Origin: Beijerinckia sp. 28-YEA-48
GTDB lineage: Bacteria > Pseudomonadota > Alphaproteobacteria > Rhizobiales > Beijerinckiaceae
Length of the DNA stretch: 64,000 nucleotides
Direction: 5' to 3'
Assembly: GCF_900104955.1 (NCBI RefSeq)
Contig: NZ_FNSI01000002.1
Coordinates: 428,561-492,560 of the forward strand
The translations under genes were made by a program, and so were the position numbers. Shown here one piece after another: positions 9,624 through 17,010 of this stretch. Within the stretch, counting starts at the first letter, position 1, and each line of letters opens with the position of its first letter. A model generated the notes under the pieces. That model was not told where the DNA came from and searched no databases. It saw only the letters and a list, made by a program, of their open reading frames with translations.

Positions 9624-10620
9624 AACGGATCCTCGGGTCGATAAGGGTATAGAGAACGTCGACCACCAGATTGATGACGACAAAGAAGATCGAATAGGCG
9701 AGCACGGTGCCGGTGATCAGCGGATAGTCGCGCGCCTGGATAGCGCCGATCAGCAAAGCCCCGCTGCCTGGCCACGAGAAGATCGTTTCGACGATGATGG
9801 AGCCGCTGAGCAAGGTGCCCAGTTCCAGCCCGACGACGGTGACGACGGCCACCAGGGAGTTGCGCAGGATATGGCGCCACAACACCGTGCGTTCCGGCAG
9901 CCCCTTGGCGCGCGCCGTGCGCACATAATCCTCATGGGCAACCTCCAGGACGGACGAGCGCGTCACGCGCATGACGATCCCCATCATGTTCGTACCAAGC
10001 GCGATGGCCGGCATCAGAATGTGGCGGAGACCATCGACAACGGCGTCCATGTTTCCGGAGAGCACATTGCGCGCGATATAGAAGCCGCTGTCGGCATCCG
10101 GCGCGATGCCATAGGTGCTCTGCCCATTGGACGGCAACCAGTGGAAATAGCCGGAGATGACCAGGATGAGCATCAGGCTGAACCAGAAGCTCGGCATGGA
10201 GATGCCGAAGAACCCGACCACGGAACCGATGTTGTCGATCGCCGAATTCGGCTTCGCCCCGGCCCACAGGCCAAGCGGTACGCCGAACACCAGGGCAATC
10301 AGTAACGAAACGATGGCCAGCTCGATGGTCGCCGGCATGCGATCCTTGATCAGATCGACGACCGGATCGGAGAACAGAAATGATGTGCCCAGATCGCCAC
10401 TGAGACTGTTGATCAGGAAACGGGCGTATTGAACGTAAATGGGCTGATCGAGCCCCCAGCGCTGGCGGGCCTCGGCGATTTCCTGGGGCGAAGCCTGGGC
10501 CGGCAGCAAAAGGGCCGACGGGTCCCCGGGCGCGGCATGAATGAGGAGAAAGACGAATAGCGAGATCAGAAGGATGACGGGAACCGTACCAGCAACTCGT
10601 CGGAACACTTGGGTGAGCAT
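9613..10620 (-). CDS. ABC transporter permease, DppB-like
   Basis: A 335-residue inner-membrane permease with the family start MLTQVFRRVAGTVPVILLIS, the GDP motif in HAAPGDPSALL and the EAA loop DYVRTARAKGLPERTVLWRH. The ATG at 10620 is two bases after the stop of the DppF-like ATPase gene, so upstream in-frame codons can be ignored. Partner of the DppC-like permease. Confidence 0.91.
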   Translation of the reverse strand: MLTQVFRRVAGTVPVILLISLFVFLLIHAAPGDPSALLLPAQASPQEIAEARQRWGLDQPIYVQYARFLINSLSGDLGTSFLFSDPVVDLIKDRMPATIELAIVSLLIALVFGVPLGLWAGAKPNSAIDNIGSVVGFFGISMPSFWFSLMLILVISGYFHWLPSNGQSTYGIAPDADSGFYIARNVLSGNMDAVVDGLRHILMPAIALGTNMMGIVMRVTRSSVLEVAHEDYVRTARAKGLPERTVLWRHILRNSLVAVVTVVGLELGTLLSGSIIVETIFSWPGSGALLIGAIQARDYPLITGTVLAYSIFFVVINLVVDVLYTLIDPRIRYGQ

Positions 10621-10622
10621 GA

Positions 10623-11621
10623 TCAGTTGGCCCCTTCCATCATGGGCCGATCGGCACCAGGACCAAACCGATGGCAGGCGACACCGTGCGTCTCCTCGAA
10701 CACCAGGGCCGGTAATTCGGCAGCGCAACGGGCATCCGCGAACGGGCAACGTGGATGAAGGGGGCAACCGGACGGCGGATTGATCGGGCTCGGCGGTTCG
10801 CCTTGCAACACCACGCGGTCAACACCTGCGGCCGGACCAGCCGCCGGAATCGCCGCGAGCAAGGCCCGCGTATAGGGGTGAACAGCCTGTCGATGCAGCG
10901 CCTTGGCTGCAACAACCTCGACGATCCGCCCCAGATACATCACGGCGACACGATCGCTGACCCGTTCGACAACGCGTAGGTCATGGGAGATGAAGAGATA
11001 GGTCAATCCGAGGCTCTGCTGCAGATCGAGCAGCAGGTTGACGATCTGCGCCTGAACCGACACGTCGAGGGCGGAGACCGCCTCGTCGGCGACGATGAAC
11101 TTCGCGTTCACCGCAAGCGCACGGGCAATGCCAATACGCTGGCGCTGGCCGCCGGAGAATTCGTGCGGATAGCGATCATAATAGGTCGACCGCAGGCCGA
11201 CGGAGGCGAGGAGTTCCATCACCCGCGCCTTGCGCGCGTTGCCGCGCGCCAACTTATGGATCGTCAATCCCTCGCCGATGATGTCGCCGACTTTCATGCG
11301 CGGGTTGAGTGAAGAATAGGGATCTTGGAAAATCGTCTGCATCTTCTGCCGGGTGGCCCGCAGGGCCTGACGCGACTGTTTCGTCAGGTCCTCACCGTCG
11401 AACATGACGGTGCCGGAGGTCGGCTCGATGAGCCGCGTGATGCAGCGACCCAATGTGCTCTTTCCGCAACCAGATTCGCCGACCAACCCCATGGTCTCGC
11501 CCTGGTGAATATCGAGATCGACGCCGGCGATCGCCCGGACATGCTCTCGCGCCCGCCCGAGCAGCCCGGCTCGCAGAGGGAATTCCTTTTTCAGATCTCG
11601 TATTTCAATGAACGGCATCAT
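10623..11621 (-). CDS. ABC transporter ATP-binding protein, DppF/OppF-like
   Basis: A 332-residue ATPase with Walker A GESGCGKST, signature FSGGQRQR, Walker B FIVADEAVSALD and the C-terminal oligopeptide-ATPase zinc-like region NPPSGCPLHPRCPFADARC. The start overlaps the stop of the DppD-like gene (ATGATG; 11621 or 11618). Together with the next gene it energises the Dpp-type importer. Confidence 0.91.
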   Translation of the reverse strand: MMPFIEIRDLKKEFPLRAGLLGRAREHVRAIAGVDLDIHQGETMGLVGESGCGKSTLGRCITRLIEPTSGTVMFDGEDLTKQSRQALRATRQKMQTIFQDPYSSLNPRMKVGDIIGEGLTIHKLARGNARKARVMELLASVGLRSTYYDRYPHEFSGGQRQRIGIARALAVNAKFIVADEAVSALDVSVQAQIVNLLLDLQQSLGLTYLFISHDLRVVERVSDRVAVMYLGRIVEVVAAKALHRQAVHPYTRALLAAIPAAGPAAGVDRVVLQGEPPSPINPPSGCPLHPRCPFADARCAAELPALVFEETHGVACHRFGPGADRPMMEGAN

Positions 11622-12583
11622 TGGACCTTCAGACAAGCGACCCAATGACCGGGCTCGACTTCGACCAGAGGCGGTTGCGCCGCAGCGCAGGCGGCATCCG
11701 CCCGCGTGCAGCGATCGCGAAAACGGCACCCGATGCCCCAACTGCGTGGATGCGGCACCATACCCGGAATGGCGCGCAATCGAGTTTTGTTGGCTCCCAC
11801 TTCGGGGCGCGATTGCATCAATCCGATCGTGTAGGGATGCAGCGGGTGCGAGAAGATCATTTCGGGACTAGCGCGTTCGACGATTTTGCCCGCATACATG
11901 ACTGCGACCGCATTGGTACGCTCCGCAACGACACCAAGGTCATGCGTGATCAGCAGTACTGCCATCCCGAGCTTCTGCTGGAGATCGGCCAGCAGTTCGA
12001 GGATCTGCGCTTGAACGGTCACATCGAGCGCCGTCGTCGGCTCGTCGGCGATCAACAGTTTCGGATCGCACGCCAGCGCCATGGCGATCATGACGCGTTG
12101 ACGCTGGCCGCCGGAAAATTGGTGTGGATAGTCGTTCACGCGTCGCGCCGGATCGGGAATCTTGACCAGCCCTAGCATCTCTATCGCCCGGTCATGCGCC
12201 GCGTGCCGGCTGAGGCCATGATGAAGCCGCACGGATTCGGCGATCTGCATGCCAATCGAAAAAGCCGGATTGAGCGACGTCATCGGCTCCTGAAAGATCA
12301 TCGCGATCTCGTTGCCACGGACATTACGCATCTCTTCGTCGGACAAGCCGATAAGATCGCGATCATCGAAACGAATTTCGCCACCAGCGATACGCCCGGC
12401 CTTTTTATCGAGCAGCTGCATTACAGAGAGCGCCGTGACGCTCTTGCCGCAACCAGATTCCCCAACGAGGCCAACGGTCTGCCCCTGCTCAACATCGAAC
12501 GTGACACCATCGACCGTCAGGATTTCGCCGCCCAGCGAACGGAATGCAGTACGCAAATCCTTGACCTGAAGTATCGGCGCCAT
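11618..12583 (-). CDS. ABC transporter ATP-binding protein, DppD/OppD-like
   Basis: A 321-residue ATPase with Walker A GESGCGKSV, Walker B LLIADEPTTALD, signature FSGGQRQR and the oligopeptide-ATPase C-terminus (GIGCRFRDRCTRADAAC). It is the first gene of the ten-gene leftward operon. Its leader (12584-12634) contains a perfect 7-bp hairpin, and two HutC-type palindromes lie 52 to 90 bases upstream, so control by HutC is the simplest reading. Confidence 0.91.
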   Translation of the reverse strand: MAPILQVKDLRTAFRSLGGEILTVDGVTFDVEQGQTVGLVGESGCGKSVTALSVMQLLDKKAGRIAGGEIRFDDRDLIGLSDEEMRNVRGNEIAMIFQEPMTSLNPAFSIGMQIAESVRLHHGLSRHAAHDRAIEMLGLVKIPDPARRVNDYPHQFSGGQRQRVMIAMALACDPKLLIADEPTTALDVTVQAQILELLADLQQKLGMAVLLITHDLGVVAERTNAVAVMYAGKIVERASPEMIFSHPLHPYTIGLMQSRPEVGANKTRLRAIPGMVPHPRSWGIGCRFRDRCTRADAACAAAQPPLVEVEPGHWVACLKVQ

Positions 12584-12607
12584 TCCGACCAGCTCTTATT
12601 GTTGCCC

Positions 12608-12626
12608 CGCGACAGAGAGTGTCGCG
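12608..12626. other. Perfect inverted repeat in the leader of the Dpp-type operon
   Basis: CGCGACA-GAGAG-TGTCGCG forms a 7-bp GC-rich stem with a 5-base loop, between the HutC-type boxes and the start codon at 12583. It has no U-tract on the transcribed strand, so it is not an obvious terminator. It could be an mRNA 5' stem or a second operator. Confidence 0.45.
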
Positions 12627-12634
12627 CCCTTTCA

Positions 12635-12648
12635 TTTGTATATACAAA
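12635..12648. promoter_or_regulatory. HutC-type operator 1 (perfect 14-bp palindrome)
   Basis: TTTGTATATACAAA is a perfect palindrome containing the TGTA-N2-TACA core known for HutC in pseudomonads. It lies 52 bases upstream of the leftward operon start (12583). The site is read directly; the assignment to HutC is inference from its recurrence at hutC-hutH. Confidence 0.75.
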
Positions 12649-12659
12649 AAAAGACACCA

Positions 12660-12673
12660 TTGTCTATACAAAA
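12660..12673. promoter_or_regulatory. HutC-type operator 2
   Basis: TTGTCTATACAAAA has TTGT/ACAA arms around a CTAT centre and matches the box before the DUF6282 gene. It is centred about 24 bp from operator 1, so a dimer pair could sit on the same face of the helix. It faces the rightward gene at 12869. Confidence 0.7.
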
Positions 12674-12868
12674 TGATGCGGGCGTATTAGCCTATGGCTG
12701 CATCGTGCGAAGCCGGATGCTTAAAGACGCGGCAGATTGCACCATGCTTGGAGGCATGTGCCTTGAATTGCAGCGCAGCAAATATCCAATCGACAGACAC
12801 CGCGTTTATCGCAAGCACATGCCCTTGCCGAGATCCCTCTCTCTCCCAACGAACTTAAGAGCGTGCGC

Positions 12869-13792
12869 ATGTTTCACATTTGGGTCGCCGACCTGGATTC
12901 TCCGTCTTACTTCGTGGCAGTGGCCGCGGTTGAACTTGGCTATTTCAAGCAGGAAGGCATCGACATCGAATTCGTCTACAACACGAACGAAGGGCCCGAG
13001 CTGATGCGCGAAGGCAAGGTCGACCTGATCGGTGGCCCGGCCTATGCAACGCTCCGCGCATTCCCTAACTGGAACGGCGTCCGCTTGCTGTGTGCGCTCT
13101 CGCAATATTCCTACTGGTTCATGGCCGTGCGCGCGGACCTCGATCTCAAGCGAGCTGATCTGAATGCCATCAAGGGCCTGCGCATTTCGTCGGCGCAATC
13201 ATGGCCGGGGATGGGCCTACGCCATATGCTGGCGGAAGCTGGCATCGATCTTGAGCGCGACAACGTAAAGATCGTCCCTCCCCCACCCTCTTATGGCGCA
13301 AAGGGTTGGATGGCGCGCAATGGTATCGACGCGATCACAGAAGGCACCGCCGATGCGTTTTGGGGCAATGGCATGCGCGTGGCCCTGGGCGAAAGCCTCG
13401 GCATTGCCAAGATGCATCTCGATCTGCGCCGGGGCGATGGCCCTGTGGGCGCGCACCTCTATAACTTCGCAGCGCTGACGGCGAGCGAAGCGCTTCTGCG
13501 CGACCATCCCGATGTCGCGTCTGGCGCCGTGCGTGCGGTCGTCAAGGCGCAGCAGGCGCTTCGCGCCGACCCGGCCCTCTCGAAGCGGGTGGCAGAAAAG
13601 TCTTTTCCCGCCGACGAAGCTGAATTGATCGTACCGCTGATCGCGCGTGACGCGCCGTTCTATGACGCGATGATTTCCCAGGAAGCAATCGATGGGCTCA
13701 ACACGTTCGCTCTAGCCAGCAAGCTGATCGACGCATCCGTACCTTACGATCAACTGGTCGCAACGCAGATGCGAGACATCTGGCGCGGGTGA
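12869..13792 (+). CDS. NMT1/ThiY-type substrate-binding-like protein lacking a signal peptide
   Basis: A 307-residue protein of the NMT1-like periplasmic-binding fold: PSYFVAVAAVELGYFKQEGIDIEFVY at residues 13-38, then GPAYATLRAFP and GLRISSAQSWPGMGLRHML. No signal peptide is encoded. The frame is open back to a TGA at 12764 but contains no ATG; only GTG 12863 or ATG 12869 (AAGAG upstream) are credible starts. Reading upstream gives residues HALAEIPLSPNELKSVR, which look like the usual region after a signal cleavage site. It may be a cytoplasmic ligand-binding or enzymatic relative, or a gene that has lost its leader. No permease is adjacent. Confidence 0.75.
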   Translation: MFHIWVADLDSPSYFVAVAAVELGYFKQEGIDIEFVYNTNEGPELMREGKVDLIGGPAYATLRAFPNWNGVRLLCALSQYSYWFMAVRADLDLKRADLNAIKGLRISSAQSWPGMGLRHMLAEAGIDLERDNVKIVPPPPSYGAKGWMARNGIDAITEGTADAFWGNGMRVALGESLGIAKMHLDLRRGDGPVGAHLYNFAALTASEALLRDHPDVASGAVRAVVKAQQALRADPALSKRVAEKSFPADEAELIVPLIARDAPFYDAMISQEAIDGLNTFALASKLIDASVPYDQLVATQMRDIWRG

Positions 13793-13797
13793 ATACT

Positions 13798-13826
13798 AGC
13801 GCCGCGGATATTGCATCCGCGGCGCT
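13798..13826. terminator. Rho-independent terminator between convergent genes
   Basis: AGCGCCGCGGAT and ATCCGCGGCGCT form a perfect 12-bp stem with loop ATTGC, followed on the plus strand by CTTGTCT. It lies between the converging ends at 13792 and 13832 and probably serves mainly the rightward gene. Confidence 0.7.
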
Positions 13827-13831
13827 CTTGT

Positions 13832-14953
13832 CTACGCGGCAAGGATCGCGTGCACGGCCTGTAGAAACTGGTCGTTCGCTTCGCGCGATCCGATGGTCAT
13901 GCGGCAGAAGTCGGTGTAGCCCGGCTGCAGCCATGGTTTGACGATCACGCCATGTGCCAGCAGGTCCTCAGCCAGATCGGTACTCGGCGATCCGAAGCTG
14001 AAGAAGAGGAAATTGCCCTGCGAGGGGGCAACGCGCCCACCGGCAGCCTGCAGCGCCGCAGCAACACGCTCCCGCTCCACCGCATTGTGGCGGATGCTGC
14101 GCTCCATATGGGCCCGATCCTCTAAAGCGACGAGGCCGGAGGTCTGCGCAACGGAATTGACATTGAACGGCGTACGAACCCGATCCAGCACTTCGGTGAA
14201 CTCGGAATCGGATGTGATGCCATATCCCAAACGCAGGCCCGCCAGGCCATAGGCTTTTGAGAAGGTCCGCAGGACGATGAACGGATTATCGAGATCGCGT
14301 AGCATCGCCAGTGCATCAGGAAATCGATCAGGATCAGCGTACTCGATATAGGCTTCGTCAATCACCAGCACTGTCGACGGATGCAGCGCCTGGCACAGCC
14401 GATCGAAGCCGGCGCGGTCGAGGAAACTGCCAACCGGGTTCATCGGATTGGCAAACATTAGCATGCGTGGACGGCGCGCCACTGCGTCCAGCAGTGCCTG
14501 CTCATCGATAGAGAAGTCATCGCGAATGGGAACGCGGACCGTGCGCGCGCCACAGATGCCGGCATAAATCTCATGGAGCGGAAACGACGGATAGAGCGTC
14601 ACCATATCGTCGCCTGACCGCAGAACCGCCCGGCAGACGATCTCGATCAGATCTTCGGAGCCGTTGCCCAGAATGACTTTTCCAGCAGCCACATCCAGCG
14701 TATCGGCGATCGCCTGACGAAGCTTCAGCCCGGCGGGATCAGGATAGATCGATAGATCGAGCTTCGCCAATGCCGCAGCGATCCGCGGACTGGCTCCGAA
14801 CGGATTCTCGCCCGACGCGAGTTTCGCGATCTTCGTCAGCCCGTAGCGACGCGTCGCCTCGTCGATTGTCATTCCCGCATTATAGGGCGGCGCCGCCGCG
14901 ACTTCCGGACGAATGACGGTTGATTTTTCACTCCACGGTACAGCCCGGCTCAT
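13832..14953 (-). CDS. Histidinol-phosphate aminotransferase-like class I/II aminotransferase
   Basis: A 373-residue PLP enzyme. HisC-family blocks are present: LASGENPFGASPRI near 45, LGNGSEDLIEIVCRAVL, the FANPMNPVGS segment, DEAYIEYAD, and the PLP lysine in RTFSKAYGLAGLRLGYG (about residue 228). HisC normally acts in histidine synthesis, but this copy stands alone, divergent from a RidA gene across a 24-bp perfect palindrome with a HutC-like core, and inside a degradation block. I infer a catabolic aminotransferase, perhaps for histidine or an aromatic analogue. I chose ATG 14953, with AGGACG upstream. Confidence 0.85.
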   Translation of the reverse strand: MSRAVPWSEKSTVIRPEVAAAPPYNAGMTIDEATRRYGLTKIAKLASGENPFGASPRIAAALAKLDLSIYPDPAGLKLRQAIADTLDVAAGKVILGNGSEDLIEIVCRAVLRSGDDMVTLYPSFPLHEIYAGICGARTVRVPIRDDFSIDEQALLDAVARRPRMLMFANPMNPVGSFLDRAGFDRLCQALHPSTVLVIDEAYIEYADPDRFPDALAMLRDLDNPFIVLRTFSKAYGLAGLRLGYGITSDSEFTEVLDRVRTPFNVNSVAQTSGLVALEDRAHMERSIRHNAVERERVAAALQAAGGRVAPSQGNFLFFSFGSPSTDLAEDLLAHGVIVKPWLQPGYTDFCRMTIGSREANDQFLQAVHAILAA

Positions 14954-15001
14954 TGGTCGTCCTATCGTTACAGGGTTGGAGCAAACGACATTGAAAAGCT
15001 C

Positions 15002-15025
15002 GCTATTATGTATATACATAATAGC
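15002..15025. promoter_or_regulatory. HutC-type operator 3 (perfect 24-bp palindrome)
   Basis: The half site GCTATTATGTAT is followed immediately by its exact reverse complement. The core TGTATATACA matches operator 1. It sits midway in the 102-base gap between the divergent aminotransferase (14953) and RidA (15056) genes, so it can control both. Confidence 0.75.
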
Positions 15026-15055
15026 ACACACAATCTGTCAACGAGATTCATCGCG

Positions 15056-15535
15056 ATGCTCATCTCCGACCGCCTAGAAGAACTCGGCATTATTCTTCCA
15101 CAACCACCTCGCATTCCTCCCGGCGTAATCTTGCCATTTGGCTGGGTCCGCGTTCATGGCCAGCGCGCCTGGGTCTCAGGTCACGGCCCGACCGAAGCCG
15201 ATGGCAGCTTTGCGCAACCGCTCGGGCGTGTCGGCAATGAAGTCAATTTGGATGAGGCCTATCTCGCCGCGCGCCTGACGGGGCTGGCCATTCTCAGCAG
15301 TTTGCAGCGAGAACTCGGTACACTCGATCGAATCACCGCCTGGGGCCGAGTTTTCGGCATGGTGAACTGCGCGCCGGGTTTCCGCGAGATGCCCAGCGTC
15401 ATCAATGGATTTTCCGATCTCATTCTTGAAGTGTTCGGCCAGAGCCGGGGCCAACATGCGCGCTCGGCGGTGGGCGTGGCCGAGCTGCCCTTCGATATCC
15501 CCGTCGAAATCGAAGCGGAAGTGCTGATTGACTGA
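15056..15535 (+). CDS. RidA/YjgF/Rut-family protein
   Basis: A 159-residue protein of the RidA superfamily, of the longer YjgH-like subtype: GWVRVHGQRAWVSGHGPTEADGSF, then LARLTGLAILSSLQRELGTLDRI and a C-terminal ARSAVGVAELPFDIPVEIEAEVLI. The penultimate block has the family pattern for an oligomeric deaminase, but the usual Arg-105 equivalent lies in the HARSAVGVAELP segment. RidA proteins hydrolyse reactive enamines and imines formed by PLP enzymes, which fits the divergent aminotransferase. The ATG at 15056 was chosen; the upstream in-frame ATG at 15008 lies inside the operator. Confidence 0.85.
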   Translation: MLISDRLEELGIILPQPPRIPPGVILPFGWVRVHGQRAWVSGHGPTEADGSFAQPLGRVGNEVNLDEAYLAARLTGLAILSSLQRELGTLDRITAWGRVFGMVNCAPGFREMPSVINGFSDLILEVFGQSRGQHARSAVGVAELPFDIPVEIEAEVLID

Positions 15536-15554
15536 TCTTCACCGCCACAAAAAA

Positions 15555-15581
15555 GTGCAGGCATCCGGCGGATGCCTGCAC
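15555..15581 (-). terminator. Rho-independent terminator for the MFS gene
   Basis: GTGCAGGCATCC and GGATGCCTGCAC form a perfect 12-bp stem around a 3-base loop. On the minus strand the stem is followed by TTTTTT, so it terminates the leftward MFS gene ending at 15605. The plus strand has no U-tract. Confidence 0.85.
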
Positions 15582-15604
15582 TGCAAAAAGACCTCTACCT
15601 GAGA

Positions 15605-16858
15605 CTAGACGAGCTCTTCGCCCTTCCGTTCCTTAATCAGGAATATGGTCGCGACGATGTCCAGCGCCCAGACGAACACCAGGAGCGAGAGCGCTACCGA
15701 GAGCGAATATTGTGTCGCCAGCACGCCAATCACCAAGGGGCCGAAGCCACCAATGCCACGTCCAATATTGAACAGCACATTTTGGGCCGTGGCGCGTGCC
15801 TGCGTGGGATAGCTCTCGGAGATCAGCGCGCCATAGCCACCGATCATGCCGCTCAGGAAGATGCCGGTCACACCGCCGGCGATCAGCAGCAGCGTCGGAT
15901 CCTTGATCTGCGGATAGATGAAAGCCATCACCATGGCGCCGACCTGAAATGCGATGAAGAGCGGCTTGCGGCCGATGCGATCAGCAAGCTGGCCGAACAC
16001 CCACATGCCAACCGCACCGCCAATGACCGTCACCGATGTCCATAGCGCCGAACGGGTCAATGAAAAGCCAAGCTGCGTCGACAGATAGGACGGCAGCCAG
16101 ATCATCATTCCATAGTAGCCGAAGTTCTGGACCGACGTCATGATGCCGATGCCGATGGTCGAACGCGTCGCTTCCCGATTGGCGAAGAAGTAACTATAGG
16201 GATTGGTGGAGCGCTCTTTTTCCGCCTTCGCGGCCTTCACGAACAATTCCGGCTCATGCAGATAGCGGCGGAGTGCGAAGGCGATGATCGCCGGGATCAG
16301 CCCCACCAGAAACATGCCACGCCAGCCGATGATCGGTAGCAGGAGCGGCGTGAGCAGCGCCGCACTCAACACGCCGGCCTGCCAGCCGAGCGCGACATAG
16401 GATGACGCGCGCGCCCGCTTGTGGGCGGGCCAGGCTTCCGCCACCAGTGCCATGCCGATCCCGAACTCGCCGCCAAGGCCGATGCCGGCGATGGTACGGT
16501 AGATCAGCAAATCCCAATATCCCTGCGCGAACGCGCAGAGGCCGGTGAATATCGCAAAGAGGAGAATGGTCCACGACAGAACACGGATGCGCCCGAATTT
16601 GTCGCTCAGCGTGCCGACTACCAGGCCGCCGACAACAGCGCCGATCAAGGTCCAGGTGATGAGCGATCCAGCCTCCGATCCCGTCAGATGCAGCCCGGCG
16701 ACAACCGCAGGTAGCATGAAACTTAGAATCATCAGATCGAAGCCGTCCATCGCATAGCCGACATTAGATGCGATCAAGGCCTTGCGGGCATAGCGATCAA
16801 CTGTGGCGTCTTCGCCCCCCGCAGTTCCGTCCCGCGACGTGGATGTTTGAACCGACAT
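15605..16858 (-). CDS. MFS transporter (aromatic acid/organic acid:H+ symporter-like)
   Basis: A 417-residue, 12-span major facilitator. The TM1 motif YAMDGFDLMILSFMLPAV and loop 2-3 GTLSDKFGRIRVL are those of sugar/acid symporters (AAHS and SP-like). GGEFGIGMALVAEAWP is the usual TM4 motif. GGAGG precedes ATG 16858. It diverges from the DUF6282 gene across a HutC-type box, so it probably imports the compound that the DUF6282 protein or the Hut enzymes consume; urocanate is one candidate. Confidence 0.87.
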   Translation of the reverse strand: MSVQTSTSRDGTAGGEDATVDRYARKALIASNVGYAMDGFDLMILSFMLPAVVAGLHLTGSEAGSLITWTLIGAVVGGLVVGTLSDKFGRIRVLSWTILLFAIFTGLCAFAQGYWDLLIYRTIAGIGLGGEFGIGMALVAEAWPAHKRARASSYVALGWQAGVLSAALLTPLLLPIIGWRGMFLVGLIPAIIAFALRRYLHEPELFVKAAKAEKERSTNPYSYFFANREATRSTIGIGIMTSVQNFGYYGMMIWLPSYLSTQLGFSLTRSALWTSVTVIGGAVGMWVFGQLADRIGRKPLFIAFQVGAMVMAFIYPQIKDPTLLLIAGGVTGIFLSGMIGGYGALISESYPTQARATAQNVLFNIGRGIGGFGPLVIGVLATQYSLSVALSLLVFVWALDIVATIFLIKERKGEELV

Positions 16859-16966
16859 ATGCCCTCCGCGATTATTAGCCGTTTCTACTAGACATGGCGG
16901 TCGGTGCATGCAAGGCACGCGCCATACCATACCGCCCCTCGTCAACGATTATATCTTGACAACTTC

Positions 16967-16982
16967 TTTTGTCTATACAAAA
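16967..16982. promoter_or_regulatory. HutC-type operator 4
   Basis: TTTTGTCTATACAAAA has perfect 6-base arms around CTAT. It lies 29 bases upstream of the DUF6282 start codon and 109 bases upstream of the divergent MFS start. A TTGACA hexamer begins at 16956, immediately before the box. Confidence 0.75.
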
Positions 16983-17010
16983 TGGACCGAAATTCGGCAG
17001 GAGCGCAAGA

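Noticed and set aside
12636..13004. Plus-strand frame of 122 codons starting in the HutC box
   Set aside because: Overlaps the binding-protein gene in another frame and has no motif; the start codon lies inside the operator.
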